From CAWVWF01 sp963933885 (GTDB lineage Bacteria > Bacteroidota > Bacteroidia > Flavobacteriales_C > GCA-002722245), in contig CAWVWF010000013.1 in assembly GCA_963933885.1 (NCBI GenBank), positions 1-34,267 of the forward strand: DNA of 34,267 nt, written 5' to 3'. The stretch's first letter is position 1, and every line of letters begins with the position of its first letter. Below the pieces are notes generated by a model. The model was given only the letters and a program-made list of their open reading frames with translations. It did no database searches and was not told the origin of the DNA. Below are positions 17,274-24,988 of the stretch, piece after piece. A program made the position numbers and the translations under genes.

Positions 17274-17954
17274 TTAACAGCAACCTGATCCTGGTTCACA
17301 AGAGTTTTCTGGTGGAGTAGGATTCCCTATTTGTTGAAATGCTTTAATGAATGTTTCTGTATTTTGGGCACCTTGAACTAAATGTTTGTCGTTTATAATA
17401 AAACTTGGTACTGCATTAACACCAGCTTTTCTATAGAAATTCTCTTCATCCTTAACTTCTGTAACGTCAGTGTTAGTCATGAAGCTATTTAATATTTGTT
17501 CGGAAACGCCAGCTGTTTTTCCTATTTCATATACTTCCTGCTGGACACCTACATTTACGTTATCGGTAAAGTATGCTTTCAATAGCGCTTCGTTAACTTT
17601 AGCTTTTAGTGCTATGTCTGGTATTAGTTTTAATAATTTATGGGCTAGTAGCGTATTAGGAACAATTTTATCTTCTTTAAATTCCATGATAATACCTTCT
17701 TCAGCAGCTGCATCAATAACTTGGTCGGTCATTGATTCTACTCGATCTGAATCTCCATATTTTGAAATTAAATAATCTTTTAAATTTGTAGAGAAATCTG
17801 TTATTTCAGGATGAAGCTCAAATGCTTTATAGTCGATTTGAAAATCGAATTGATCCTTTAATTTTTCAATTGCTTTTTCGAAACGTTTTTTCCCTATATA
17901 ACACCAAGGGCAAACAACATCAGATACTATGTCAACTTTTATTGTAGGTTTCAT
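17274..17954 (-). CDS. DsbA-family (FrnE-like) thiol oxidoreductase
   Basis: A 226-residue protein with a thioredoxin-like fold and inserted helical domain. The active site is SDVVCPWCYIGKKR at about residues 11-24, and the cis-proline region is GVNAVPSFIIN. FELHP and GAQ near the end fit the FrnE/polyketide-oxidoreductase branch of DsbA-like proteins. There is no signal peptide, so it should be cytoplasmic. The tail ENSCEPGSGCC adds three cysteines, unusual and perhaps redox-active or metal-binding. The ATG at 17954 is chosen because it is the first ATG and directly precedes the fold; an in-frame TTG six codons earlier is possible. It lies 26 bases after a small secreted-protein gene in the same operon. 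Confidence 0.88.
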   Translation of the reverse strand: MKPTIKVDIVSDVVCPWCYIGKKRFEKAIEKLKDQFDFQIDYKAFELHPEITDFSTNLKDYLISKYGDSDRVESMTDQVIDAAAEEGIIMEFKEDKIVPNTLLAHKLLKLIPDIALKAKVNEALLKAYFTDNVNVGVQQEVYEIGKTAGVSEQILNSFMTNTDVTEVKDEENFYRKAGVNAVPSFIINDKHLVQGAQNTETFIKAFQQIGNPTPPENSCEPGSGCC

Positions 17955-17980
17955 CTTAAGATTTTTTTCCAAAGATAATT

Positions 17981-18394
17981 TTAAATTTCTGGAAAAAAAT
18001 TGAATACAAAATCTTTTGATGTATTGTCTGATTTATTAATTACCGTTAATATTAACTTATCATCACTTATGATACCATCCATTTTCACTTTTCCGTATTC
18101 ATTTTTAGCTTTAAGTCTAACTAGGCATCTTCTTTCATTTACTTGAAATGTTCCATGCATTAGATGGTCATGATTTTTTGAAATAACATATTTTGTAGCT
18201 AAATCATAATCAATATCAGAACTTGTTGTATAGACCGTATCTCCCTCAGAAAACCTTATGTAAATATGTGAAATACTATCTATAGGGGAGTAGTATACTC
18301 CATTCTTAGAAATACTACATTGCTTAGATTCCTCAGTCTGGGCAAAGCTTGTAATTGAGAAAAGTACAAATATGAAGGTTAAAGTTTTCATCAT
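17981..18394 (-). CDS. Small secreted protein, function unknown
   Basis: A 137-residue protein with a clear signal peptide (cleavage near TSFAQ-TEE, about residue 19). The mature part is about 118 residues of beta-rich sequence with two cysteines (QCSIS and RRCLV) that may form a disulfide. No family is recognised. Its ATG overlaps the stop of the hybrid kinase by one base (TAATG), so the two are translationally coupled. A second methionine directly follows the first. Position next to a kinase and a thiol oxidoreductase hints at an envelope role, but that is only context. Confidence 0.75.
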   Translation of the reverse strand: MMKTLTFIFVLFSITSFAQTEESKQCSISKNGVYYSPIDSISHIYIRFSEGDTVYTTSSDIDYDLATKYVISKNHDHLMHGTFQVNERRCLVRLKAKNEYGKVKMDGIISDDKLILTVINKSDNTSKDFVFNFFPEI

Positions 18395-20451
18395 TAAAAT
18401 CCTAGGTTATTTAATTTGTTAAATAAAACGTTAATCGTTAGCGGTTTTGATAAGTAGTCATCTAAACCTTTATCTATATATTTTTCAGCATCACCTTCCA
18501 TGGAATTTGCGCTTAAACCAATGATAGGAGGCAACTCATGACTTTGATATTTCTTCTTTAAAATTGTTGTAGCTGTAATTCCATCCATTACTGGCATTTG
18601 AATATCCATTAAAATCAAATCAAATTTACCTGGCTTAAAAATATCTACAGCCTCTTGACCATCATTGGCTATTTCTACAATATGCTTATGCTTCATTAGC
18701 ATAAGTTTTACAACTTTTTGATTAACAATTTTATCTTCAACTACTAAAATGTTTAGCGGTTTTATTGGTTTAAATTCTTCAAAATATTTATTGATTTCTT
18801 TATTGGCTACAGAAGACTTTTTAGCGACTTTTCCAACTATAGTAAACCAGAAATTAGACCCTTGCCTTTCAATACTTTCGACACCTACTTTCCCTCCCAT
18901 TAATTCTGCAAGTTGTTTACAGATCGGAAGTCCTAGTCCAGTACCATCTTTTCGTCTATCATTATGCTCTTCAACTTGTGAGAATTTCTCAAAAACTTTT
19001 GATATATCTTTGTCTGGTATTCCTAGACCGGTGTCTTTTATTTCAAACTTTAACTCTATGTTATTGTTTAGTAGGTTAGATTTAGTGATGTTAACTGAAA
19101 CGCCTCCATCTACAGTGAATTTAATAGCGTTAGATATTAGGTTGTTTAGAATTTGATTAACTCTGGTACCATCAACTGAAACTAGTTCTGGGACATTTTT
19201 TGCAATATTTAACTTTAGCGTTAAGTTCTTTTCGTCCGCCTTTGGTTTAAAAAGAATAAGCGCTCTATTTATATGATCTTCAAGTTTTAAATCAAAATGA
19301 TTTATTGTCATTTTACCAGCCTGAAGCTTCGATAGATCTAATATGTCATTTATTATTTGAAGTAATGAATTCGCAGATCCTTGAATTATGTCTACTTGTT
19401 CAACCTGTTCTTCATTAAACTCATTTGAAGAAGTGTAAACATCTAACATTTCAATAATACCATTTAAAGGTGTCCGAATCTCATGACTCATATTTGCTAA
19501 AAATTGATCTTTGAAATTAGATTCCTTTATTGCTAGTTCAGATTCTTTTTTAAGTTTTGAAATTCTAATTTGATTGGTTACATCCCAACAAACACCAATC
19601 ATCTTGGTTGCAGCTCCACGACGGTTTCTGTAAACCTGGAAATTACAAGAGATGTCTCTCATTTCTCCATTACTTCTGTGAATTTGAAATTGGATATGAA
19701 AATCTTCTCCCATGATTTTAGCTTCTTCCAAAATCATGTAAAAACGAGATAAACCTTTCTTCTCTATTATTTTTTCTAAAATTCGAAGAGGTTCTAAATC
19801 ATTTCCCATTTGTACTTGGAACAATTCATACAAAGAGTTATCCCAGATCCAATTATCATCGTTAACATTCCATTCCCAAATTCCAATTTTTGCAGCATTG
19901 GTTGCTAGGAATAATCTATTATGGGTTTCATTTAATAAAATTTCGGATTTCTTTTTTACTGTGATATCCCTAAGCATGCAGATTACTTCTTCTTCTTCTT
20001 TTCCTGCTACTACTCGGCATTCTACATAGAACTCTTTATTTTCATCAAGAAGTTGAAATTCAATAGTTTGAATTTGTTGTTTAGTGATGGCTTTTTTTAT
20101 AGCTCCTGCTAATCTTACTTTTGCTTTTAAAGATATATCTAGATCATCTAAACTTTTTCCAATAAACTTTTTTTCGAATTGACCTTTATAACTATCGTTT
20201 GATTTATGATCTAGATAAATTCCTTTATTATCCATCCTGAAAATAAAATCGGGAATAGCATCAATAAGGGTACTATGCTTTCTTACAGCTTCATCAGATA
20301 CATCTTGGTATTCTTGGATACTATCAGAGTATTCTGAATGTAAATTGTTTACTTGCTTTATTAAGTGATTAATTAAAACACCTTTGGTTTTTTCTCCTTC
20401 ATTCTTTTTTAAATCAAGAATTGTCGATAATATTCCATCTATATCTACCAT
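18394..20451 (-). CDS. Soluble hybrid histidine kinase, PAS-PAS-HisKA-HATPase-REC
   Basis: A 685-residue kinase without membrane spans. An N-terminal helical stretch leads into PAS 1 (about 55-160, IDAIPDFIFRMDNKG) and PAS 2 (about 170-295, AAKIGIWEWNVNDD, a PAS_3-like fold). The HisKA motif ANMSHEIRTPLNG puts the phosphorylated histidine at residue 323. The ATPase domain has NQILNNLISNAIKFT, DTGLGIPD and GTGLGLPICK. The receiver (about 558-685) has the phosphoacceptor aspartate 616 in ILMDIQMPVMDG. It starts directly after the stop of the upstream secreted-protein gene (zero gap) and overlaps the next by one base. There is no HPt, and no output regulator is nearby. The signal sensed is unknown. 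Confidence 0.95.
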   Translation of the reverse strand: MVDIDGILSTILDLKKNEGEKTKGVLINHLIKQVNNLHSEYSDSIQEYQDVSDEAVRKHSTLIDAIPDFIFRMDNKGIYLDHKSNDSYKGQFEKKFIGKSLDDLDISLKAKVRLAGAIKKAITKQQIQTIEFQLLDENKEFYVECRVVAGKEEEEVICMLRDITVKKKSEILLNETHNRLFLATNAAKIGIWEWNVNDDNWIWDNSLYELFQVQMGNDLEPLRILEKIIEKKGLSRFYMILEEAKIMGEDFHIQFQIHRSNGEMRDISCNFQVYRNRRGAATKMIGVCWDVTNQIRISKLKKESELAIKESNFKDQFLANMSHEIRTPLNGIIEMLDVYTSSNEFNEEQVEQVDIIQGSANSLLQIINDILDLSKLQAGKMTINHFDLKLEDHINRALILFKPKADEKNLTLKLNIAKNVPELVSVDGTRVNQILNNLISNAIKFTVDGGVSVNITKSNLLNNNIELKFEIKDTGLGIPDKDISKVFEKFSQVEEHNDRRKDGTGLGLPICKQLAELMGGKVGVESIERQGSNFWFTIVGKVAKKSSVANKEINKYFEEFKPIKPLNILVVEDKIVNQKVVKLMLMKHKHIVEIANDGQEAVDIFKPGKFDLILMDIQMPVMDGITATTILKKKYQSHELPPIIGLSANSMEGDAEKYIDKGLDDYLSKPLTINVLFNKLNNLGF

Positions 20452-20958
20452 CTAATTGATTTTTATAGAATTAACGATTTGATTAAAAGCTGGACGATTA
20501 AGTTGGAAAATATTAGGATGTCCAGTAACTACAATCTGATAACCATTAGATCCAACTATAGCGTGATATACTATTGAATGTTTTTGTAAAAGCTCTTTGT
20601 CTGAATAATCATATTCATACATCTTCATTTTAACACCATTCACATCTTTTAGAACAACTGAATTAGATGTAGTACCAAGAACCGAAGTTTGGAGGAATAT
20701 TTTTGAAGCACTGTATTTTTCTAAACTTGTTAAAGGAAGTAAACCTTCATCTTTAGAAATAACAATTGAAATTAGTGAATTATCTTTGAAGTTTTTTTTG
20801 AAAATGAAAACTTCAACACCTTGCATATTAGCCTTTTCACTCCATGTGTCATCGGCTTCTAATGTTATTCGATTGTTATTACTGTGGAAGTTTTTAGGAT
20901 CATTTGGTTTGAAACCAAAAATTATACAAAGTAAAGAAACACTAAATAACATTTTCAT
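20452..20958 (-). CDS. Exported protein of unknown function, kinase-operon leader gene
   Basis: A 168-residue protein with a signal peptide (about 1-16). The mature sequence alternates strands and helices and ends in RPAFNQIVNSIKIN, reminiscent of PsbP/DcrB-like folds in which a last helix follows a beta sheet. That is a weak resemblance. There are no cysteines in the mature part and no lipobox. The gene ends directly against the ATG of the hybrid kinase (TAG then ATG), so it could supply an envelope component or input for that kinase. The 56-base gap upstream holds two ATACGGG-type repeats. Confidence 0.75.
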   Translation of the reverse strand: MKMLFSVSLLCIIFGFKPNDPKNFHSNNNRITLEADDTWSEKANMQGVEVFIFKKNFKDNSLISIVISKDEGLLPLTSLEKYSASKIFLQTSVLGTTSNSVVLKDVNGVKMKMYEYDYSDKELLQKHSIVYHAIVGSNGYQIVVTGHPNIFQLNRPAFNQIVNSIKIN

Positions 20959-20992
20959 ACGGGGAACCTTAGAGATTCACATACGGGAAACT
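20957..20992. repeat. Direct repeat ATACGGG(G)AA in the leader of the kinase operon
   Basis: ATACGGGGAACCT (20957-20969) and ATACGGGAAACT (20981-20992) lie 24 bases apart on the plus strand. The first overlaps the start codon of the gene at 20958. Read on the minus strand each is TTCCC(C)GTATG, and the upstream copy makes an ATG immediately followed by TGA. A similar ATACGGGAA occurs ahead of the TraB gene (17194-17202). Confidence 0.5.
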
Positions 20993-21014
20993 CACTTAAA
21001 AGTTCTGCTCTCAC

Positions 21015-21611
21015 TTAATTCTTTTTACGCTTCTTTCTTAATTTATATTTTCTGTTAAACAAGCGGTTTAAGAAAGGATCAAAGTGGAATTTATATCCTA
21101 AAGATAGTTGTATTTGAGAATCTGAACTGTTGATTTTTGGCATGAAATACATTGAGTGGTCACCTTTTCTATATCCAACACCAAAACCTATATTAACACC
21201 ATCGAATATCCAATCTCTTTGAATAGCTACGGAATCTTTAATGTAATCATGATTAGTATCATACGCATCTTTAGTATTTCTAAATGCTGGTCCGATTAAA
21301 ACATCAAAAGTTAAAGGATGAAAATCAACTAGTATTCTTCTAAAGTTAAAATCAAATTGGTAGTCAACGTAATCTCTTTCTTGAGTAGGGAAGTAGATAT
21401 GGAATTCTGGACCTATTGAGTTTCTTTTTAAGAACCAAACATAAGCTTTAACACCGACTGATTGTTTTTTTATGAATCCATTGTATTGGTATCCTCCTTC
21501 AACAGAGAACATTGTGTTTGGTAAAGATGGTTTGTCATCTGAAATTTCACCTTGAGCTTTTACTAAAGTTGAAAAAGAAATGATCGCAAGAATTAAAAAA
21601 ATGTTTTTCAT
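21015..21611 (-). CDS. Outer-membrane beta-barrel-like protein
   Basis: A 198-residue protein with a signal peptide cleaved near VKAQ-GEIS (about residue 20). The mature sequence shows alternating hydrophobic/polar strands rich in aromatic residues (VEGGYQYNGF, GVKAYVWFL, GFGVGYRKGD, IQLSLGYKFHF), consistent with a small 8-stranded barrel. It ends with an unusual basic tail, KYKLRKKRKKN, after the last strand, so the usual terminal aromatic is internal. It begins 27 bases after the SRP RNA gene on the same strand, with no room for a full promoter between them. Function unknown. Confidence 0.7.
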   Translation of the reverse strand: MKNIFLILAIISFSTLVKAQGEISDDKPSLPNTMFSVEGGYQYNGFIKKQSVGVKAYVWFLKRNSIGPEFHIYFPTQERDYVDYQFDFNFRRILVDFHPLTFDVLIGPAFRNTKDAYDTNHDYIKDSVAIQRDWIFDGVNIGFGVGYRKGDHSMYFMPKINSSDSQIQLSLGYKFHFDPFLNRLFNRKYKLRKKRKKN

Positions 21612-21631
21612 AACACGAGAGTTTATTGCAT

Positions 21632-21645
21632 AAAAAATGGGTAAG
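21632..21645 (-). terminator. SRP RNA closing stem with U-tract
   Basis: The 3' strand of the SRP RNA terminal helix (CTTACCC) is followed after one base by six T's on the minus strand (21632-21637). The RNA's own closing helix plus U-run therefore forms a rho-independent-type terminator. How complete it is matters for the outer-membrane-protein gene just downstream. Confidence 0.6.
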
Positions 21646-21734
21646 CTACTTATATCGCACCGCTCAACCGCTTACCCTTGCTACCTTCCAGTTCTGGGGG
21701 AGTTCAGCAGGAGCTGGTCGTATAAGACTTACCC
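21639..21734 (-). ncRNA. ffs: Signal recognition particle RNA, small bacterial type
   Basis: On the minus strand, 96 bases begin GGGTAAG and end CTTACCC, giving a closed terminal helix continued by CTTATA/TATAAG. The apex reads CCCCCAGAACTGGAAGGTAGCAAGGG: a GGAA tetraloop on a short stem, the symmetric loop (CAG/AGCA side) and the asymmetric loop, which together form the conserved Ffh-binding domain IV. GCTC/GAGC and CTGCT/AGCGG pairs connect the apex to the terminal helix. The RNA scaffolds Ffh in cotranslational targeting to FtsY and the Sec translocon. It has a full consensus promoter and a T-run at its 3' end. Confidence 0.95.
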
Positions 21735-21738
21735 GCTA

Positions 21739-21771
21739 CAAATGTACTCACTGTATTGGGAATAAACAAAA
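21739..21771 (-). promoter_or_regulatory. Consensus Bacteroidota promoter of the SRP RNA
   Basis: On the minus strand TTTTG (21767-21771) is followed after 20 bases by TACATTTG (21739-21746), an exact TAnnTTTG. The predicted RNA 5' end at 21734 lies four bases after the element. It is one of the two best promoter matches in the window. Confidence 0.85.
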
Positions 21772-21862
21772 GGAATGACAGGGAATTCAAAATTATTTTT
21801 AAATAATCTCAAAAAACAGCATGGTTTGGGTATATTTACATTGATTTTTAGCACTTTATTCC

Positions 21863-22819
21863 ATGAAAGATATATCTATAGTTGTTCCCTTATTTAATGA
21901 AGCAGAGTCTTTACCCGAATTACATTCTTGGATAAAAAGAGTAGTAGATAAAAATAGTTTGTCTTATGAGATTTGGTTCATAAATGACGGTAGTACAGAT
22001 GATTCATGGGATATTATAGAAGCTTTAAAAGTTAAAGACGAAAACGTTAAAGGTGTTAAGTTTCAACGAAACTATGGTAAGTCAGCTGGTTTACATGTAG
22101 GATTTCAGAATGCAGAAGCAAAGGTTATTGTTACTATGGACGCTGATTTACAAGATAGTCCTGATGAACTTCCTGAGTTATATAGAATGATTGTTGAAGA
22201 TGGATTTGATTTGGTTTCAGGGTGGAAACAAAAGAGATTTGACCCGATTACGAAAACACTTCCTACAAAACTTTACAATTGGGCAACTCGAAAAATGAGT
22301 GGAATCGAATTGAATGATTTCAATTGTGGATTGAAAGCGTATAAGTATGATGTAATAAAGAGTATTGAAGTTTATGGTGAAATGCACCGATACATTCCGC
22401 TTTTAGCAAAATGGGCAGGTTTCTCTAAAATAGGAGAGAAGGTGGTTCAACATCAAGCTAGAAAATACGGAACGACTAAGTTTGGGTGGAATAGATTTAT
22501 AAATGGACCACTAGATTTACTTTCAATTAACTTTGTTTCCAAATTTGGAAAACGTCCAATGCATATTTTTGGATTAATGGGGTCATTGTTATTTGGTTTA
22601 GGTTTCATTACTGGAGGATATCTATCTGTTGATTGGTTTTTAAGTCTAGTGTTAGATATGCATGATTATTATCCTATAACTGCCAGACCTATATTTTATT
22701 TCAGTTTAACATTCATGGTTATTGGATCTCAGTTGTTTTTAGCTGGTTTTATTGCTGAGCTCTTAATAAGAAATTCTCCCGTTAGAAATAATTATAAGAT
22801 TTCGGGGCTCATCGAATAA
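21863..22819 (+). CDS. GT2-family glycosyltransferase, DPM/GtrB-like membrane type
   Basis: A 318-residue enzyme with a cytoplasmic GT-A domain (about 1-230) and two C-terminal membrane spans (about 237-262 and 272-300). SIVVPLFNEAESLPEL, FINDGSTDDSW, the metal-binding DAD in TMDADLQDSP, and GWKQKRFDP fit polyprenyl-phosphate glycosyltransferases of the DPM1/GtrB/ArnC group. These load a sugar onto undecaprenyl phosphate for transfer in the envelope. The sugar and acceptor are not known. TATATTTA at 21831-21838 is a possible imperfect -7 element. The gene diverges from the SRP RNA and is followed after 88 bases by the DUF4846 gene. Confidence 0.9.
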   Translation: MKDISIVVPLFNEAESLPELHSWIKRVVDKNSLSYEIWFINDGSTDDSWDIIEALKVKDENVKGVKFQRNYGKSAGLHVGFQNAEAKVIVTMDADLQDSPDELPELYRMIVEDGFDLVSGWKQKRFDPITKTLPTKLYNWATRKMSGIELNDFNCGLKAYKYDVIKSIEVYGEMHRYIPLLAKWAGFSKIGEKVVQHQARKYGTTKFGWNRFINGPLDLLSINFVSKFGKRPMHIFGLMGSLLFGLGFITGGYLSVDWFLSLVLDMHDYYPITARPIFYFSLTFMVIGSQLFLAGFIAELLIRNSPVRNNYKISGLIE

Positions 22820-22907
22820 TTAGAAAATTACAACGAATAATAAAACGTGAGTTTTTATATGTTCTTAAGTAACCATTCTACGTTTCGGAATTGTTAAATT
22901 AAAACAT

Positions 22908-23789
22908 ATGAAAATATTTACGCTTGGATTGTTTTTGTTAGCTATTTCTAGTTGTGCCCAAACTGGTACTTCAGATATTAAGTCTACTGATAAAGTAATT
23001 GTTCGTCCTTCGAGCTTAACTTACTCTTGGATTAAAAAAGCAGACTATTCAACATCCTTAATTAATAGGTTTAAACCATTAAAAGGTTTTTCATTAGTAA
23101 ATGTAAAGAAAGGCTCTTTTGAAGAATGGTTAAGGTTTTTACCTATGGAACCTAAAAAAACTAAAATCAAATTATATAACGGTAAAAAGAAACTATTACA
23201 ATTATTGAATGCTGGAGTTGTTAAGATTGATATTGGTAAAAGAGATTTGCAACAATGTGCTGATGCAGTAATTAGATTAAGAGCGGAATACCTTTATTCA
23301 ACTAAAAAGTACAATCAGATTCATTTCAATTATACAAGTGGCTTTAACGCTCGATATGATAAATGGAGGGCAGGTAATAAGATAGCTGTTAAAGGGAATA
23401 AAGTGAATTATTATTTAAAGCCTAAGCGTAATGATAAAACTTATCTAGGGTTTAAATCATATCTAATCAATGTGTTCAATTACGCTGGTACTTATAGCTT
23501 AAATAAGGAACTAAAGACAAGGAAGCCTGATGAGATAACGGCTGGGGATGTTCTTATTATTGGAGGCTTTCCAGGTCATGTCATAACAGTAGTTGCAGTA
23601 AGTGTTAACACCAAAGGAGAAAAAGCTGTTTTGCTTGCTCAGAGTTATATGCCGGCGCAAAGTATTCATGTCATAAGAAATCTACAAAAGCCTACAAAGG
23701 GTGCATGGTTTCTTATTGAAGATTTAAAAAAGAAAGGTTGGAGTACGTTGGAATGGAGCTATGAAGCTAAGCATTTAAAGCATTGGTGA
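22908..23789 (+). CDS. DUF4846 lipoprotein
   Basis: A 293-residue lipoprotein with lipobox AISSC (Cys 16). The remainder fits the DUF4846 family known from Bacteroidota: GFSLVNVKKGSFEEWLRFLP, the signature DLQQCADAVIRLRAEYLYSTKKY, IHFNYTSGFNARYDKWRAG, and AGDVLIIGGFPGHVITVVAV followed by LAQSYMPAQ. The order of a conserved cysteine, a later histidine (PGH) and a glutamine/serine-rich strand recalls NlpC/P60-like papain folds. A peptidase or amidase role is therefore a fair guess, not established. TACGTTTC (22879-22886) may be an imperfect -7 element. It ends directly against the stop of the convergent class III aminotransferase gene. Confidence 0.85.
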   Translation: MKIFTLGLFLLAISSCAQTGTSDIKSTDKVIVRPSSLTYSWIKKADYSTSLINRFKPLKGFSLVNVKKGSFEEWLRFLPMEPKKTKIKLYNGKKKLLQLLNAGVVKIDIGKRDLQQCADAVIRLRAEYLYSTKKYNQIHFNYTSGFNARYDKWRAGNKIAVKGNKVNYYLKPKRNDKTYLGFKSYLINVFNYAGTYSLNKELKTRKPDEITAGDVLIIGGFPGHVITVVAVSVNTKGEKAVLLAQSYMPAQSIHVIRNLQKPTKGAWFLIEDLKKKGWSTLEWSYEAKHLKHW

Positions 23790-24986
23790 TTATAGTTGGT
23801 TAACAGTTTCATTTATTGATTGAATGATAATATCACATGAAAATCGAATATCCTTTTCTTCAATAATTAGAGGTGGTGCAATTCTCAAACACTTATCATT
23901 AAATAAAAACCAATCTGTAATTAATCCTTTTTCAATACAACGTTTGATGACAGCGAAATTAAATTCTTGACTTTCAAATTCAACACATAAAAAGAATCCA
24001 ATTCCTCTGATGTCTTTAATTTTATCATGAACCAACAAGTCTTTAAAAAGTTGTGATTTTTCTGGAATTGAATCTCTTAAATTATTTCCTTCGATTATAT
24101 TTAAACATGCTAAACTCGCTGCTGAACATACTGGATGACCACCAAAAGTAGTGATGTGACCAAGTACTGGATGATGTGTTAGACTTTGCATTATTTCTTT
24201 ACTAGAAATGAAAGCTCCAATTGGCATTCCTCCGCCCATTCCTTTTGCAAGTGTTATAATATCGGGAACAATTCCATGCTGTTGAAAACCGAAAAAAGTT
24301 CCTGTTCTACCGAAACCTGTTTGGACTTCATCAATGATTAAGAGAGTTCCTGTTTCATCACATTTTTCACGAACAGCTTTCATATAATTTAAATCTGGAA
24401 CGATAATTCCAGCTTCTGCTTGAAATGCTTCTATAACAATACAAGCTGTTTTTTTATTGATGCGTTTAAGATCATCAATGTTATTATATTCTATTAAACG
24501 TGTATTTGGAAGAAGTGGACGGAAGTTATTCTTAAACTCCTCGTTTCCCATGATGCTTAATGCTCCATGAGAACTCCCATGGTACGCGTTCTTACAAGAT
24601 ATGATGTCAGTTCTTCCTGTATGTCTTTTGGCTAGTTTTAATGCACCTTCAATCGCTTCACTACCTGAGTTTACGAAATAAACATTGTTTAATGAGTCGG
24701 GTAGGAGTTTAGCTAAAGCTTCAGCTAAAAGTGTTTGTGGTGATTGAATGTATTCACCAAAAACCATTAAATGCATGTACTTGTCTGCTTGTTCTTTTAC
24801 AGCATTAATAATTTCAGGATGACTGTGTCCAACATTTGACACAGAAATTCCAGAAATTAAATCAAGATATTTTGTATTGTTTTTATCGATTAAATATAAA
24901 CCTTCAGCTTTTACAATTTCTAACTCCATAGGTTCTGGTGAAGTTTGGGCAAGGTATGAGTAAAAGAGTTCTTTTTGTGAGATCAT
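23790..24986 (-). CDS. Class III PLP aminotransferase, substrate uncertain
   Basis: A 398-residue aminotransferase with YLDLISGISVSNVGHSHPEI, NSGSEAIEGALKLAKRHTGR, AYHGSSHGALS, EAFQAEAGI, IDEVQTGFGRTG, the PLP lysine in LAKGMGGGMPIGAF, and TTFGGHPVC. It is distinct from rocD in this window. Related Bacteroidota proteins are usually labelled acetylornithine/aspartate-family aminotransferases, and the true amino donor cannot be read from sequence. It starts two bases after the stop of a beta-barrel protein gene, so it is translationally coupled to a gene with which it has no obvious functional link. The stop abuts that of the convergent DUF4846 gene. Confidence 0.85.
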   Translation of the reverse strand: MISQKELFYSYLAQTSPEPMELEIVKAEGLYLIDKNNTKYLDLISGISVSNVGHSHPEIINAVKEQADKYMHLMVFGEYIQSPQTLLAEALAKLLPDSLNNVYFVNSGSEAIEGALKLAKRHTGRTDIISCKNAYHGSSHGALSIMGNEEFKNNFRPLLPNTRLIEYNNIDDLKRINKKTACIVIEAFQAEAGIIVPDLNYMKAVREKCDETGTLLIIDEVQTGFGRTGTFFGFQQHGIVPDIITLAKGMGGGMPIGAFISSKEIMQSLTHHPVLGHITTFGGHPVCSAASLACLNIIEGNNLRDSIPEKSQLFKDLLVHDKIKDIRGIGFFLCVEFESQEFNFAVIKRCIEKGLITDWFLFNDKCLRIAPPLIIEEKDIRFSCDIIIQSINETVNQL

Positions 24987-24988
24987 AT

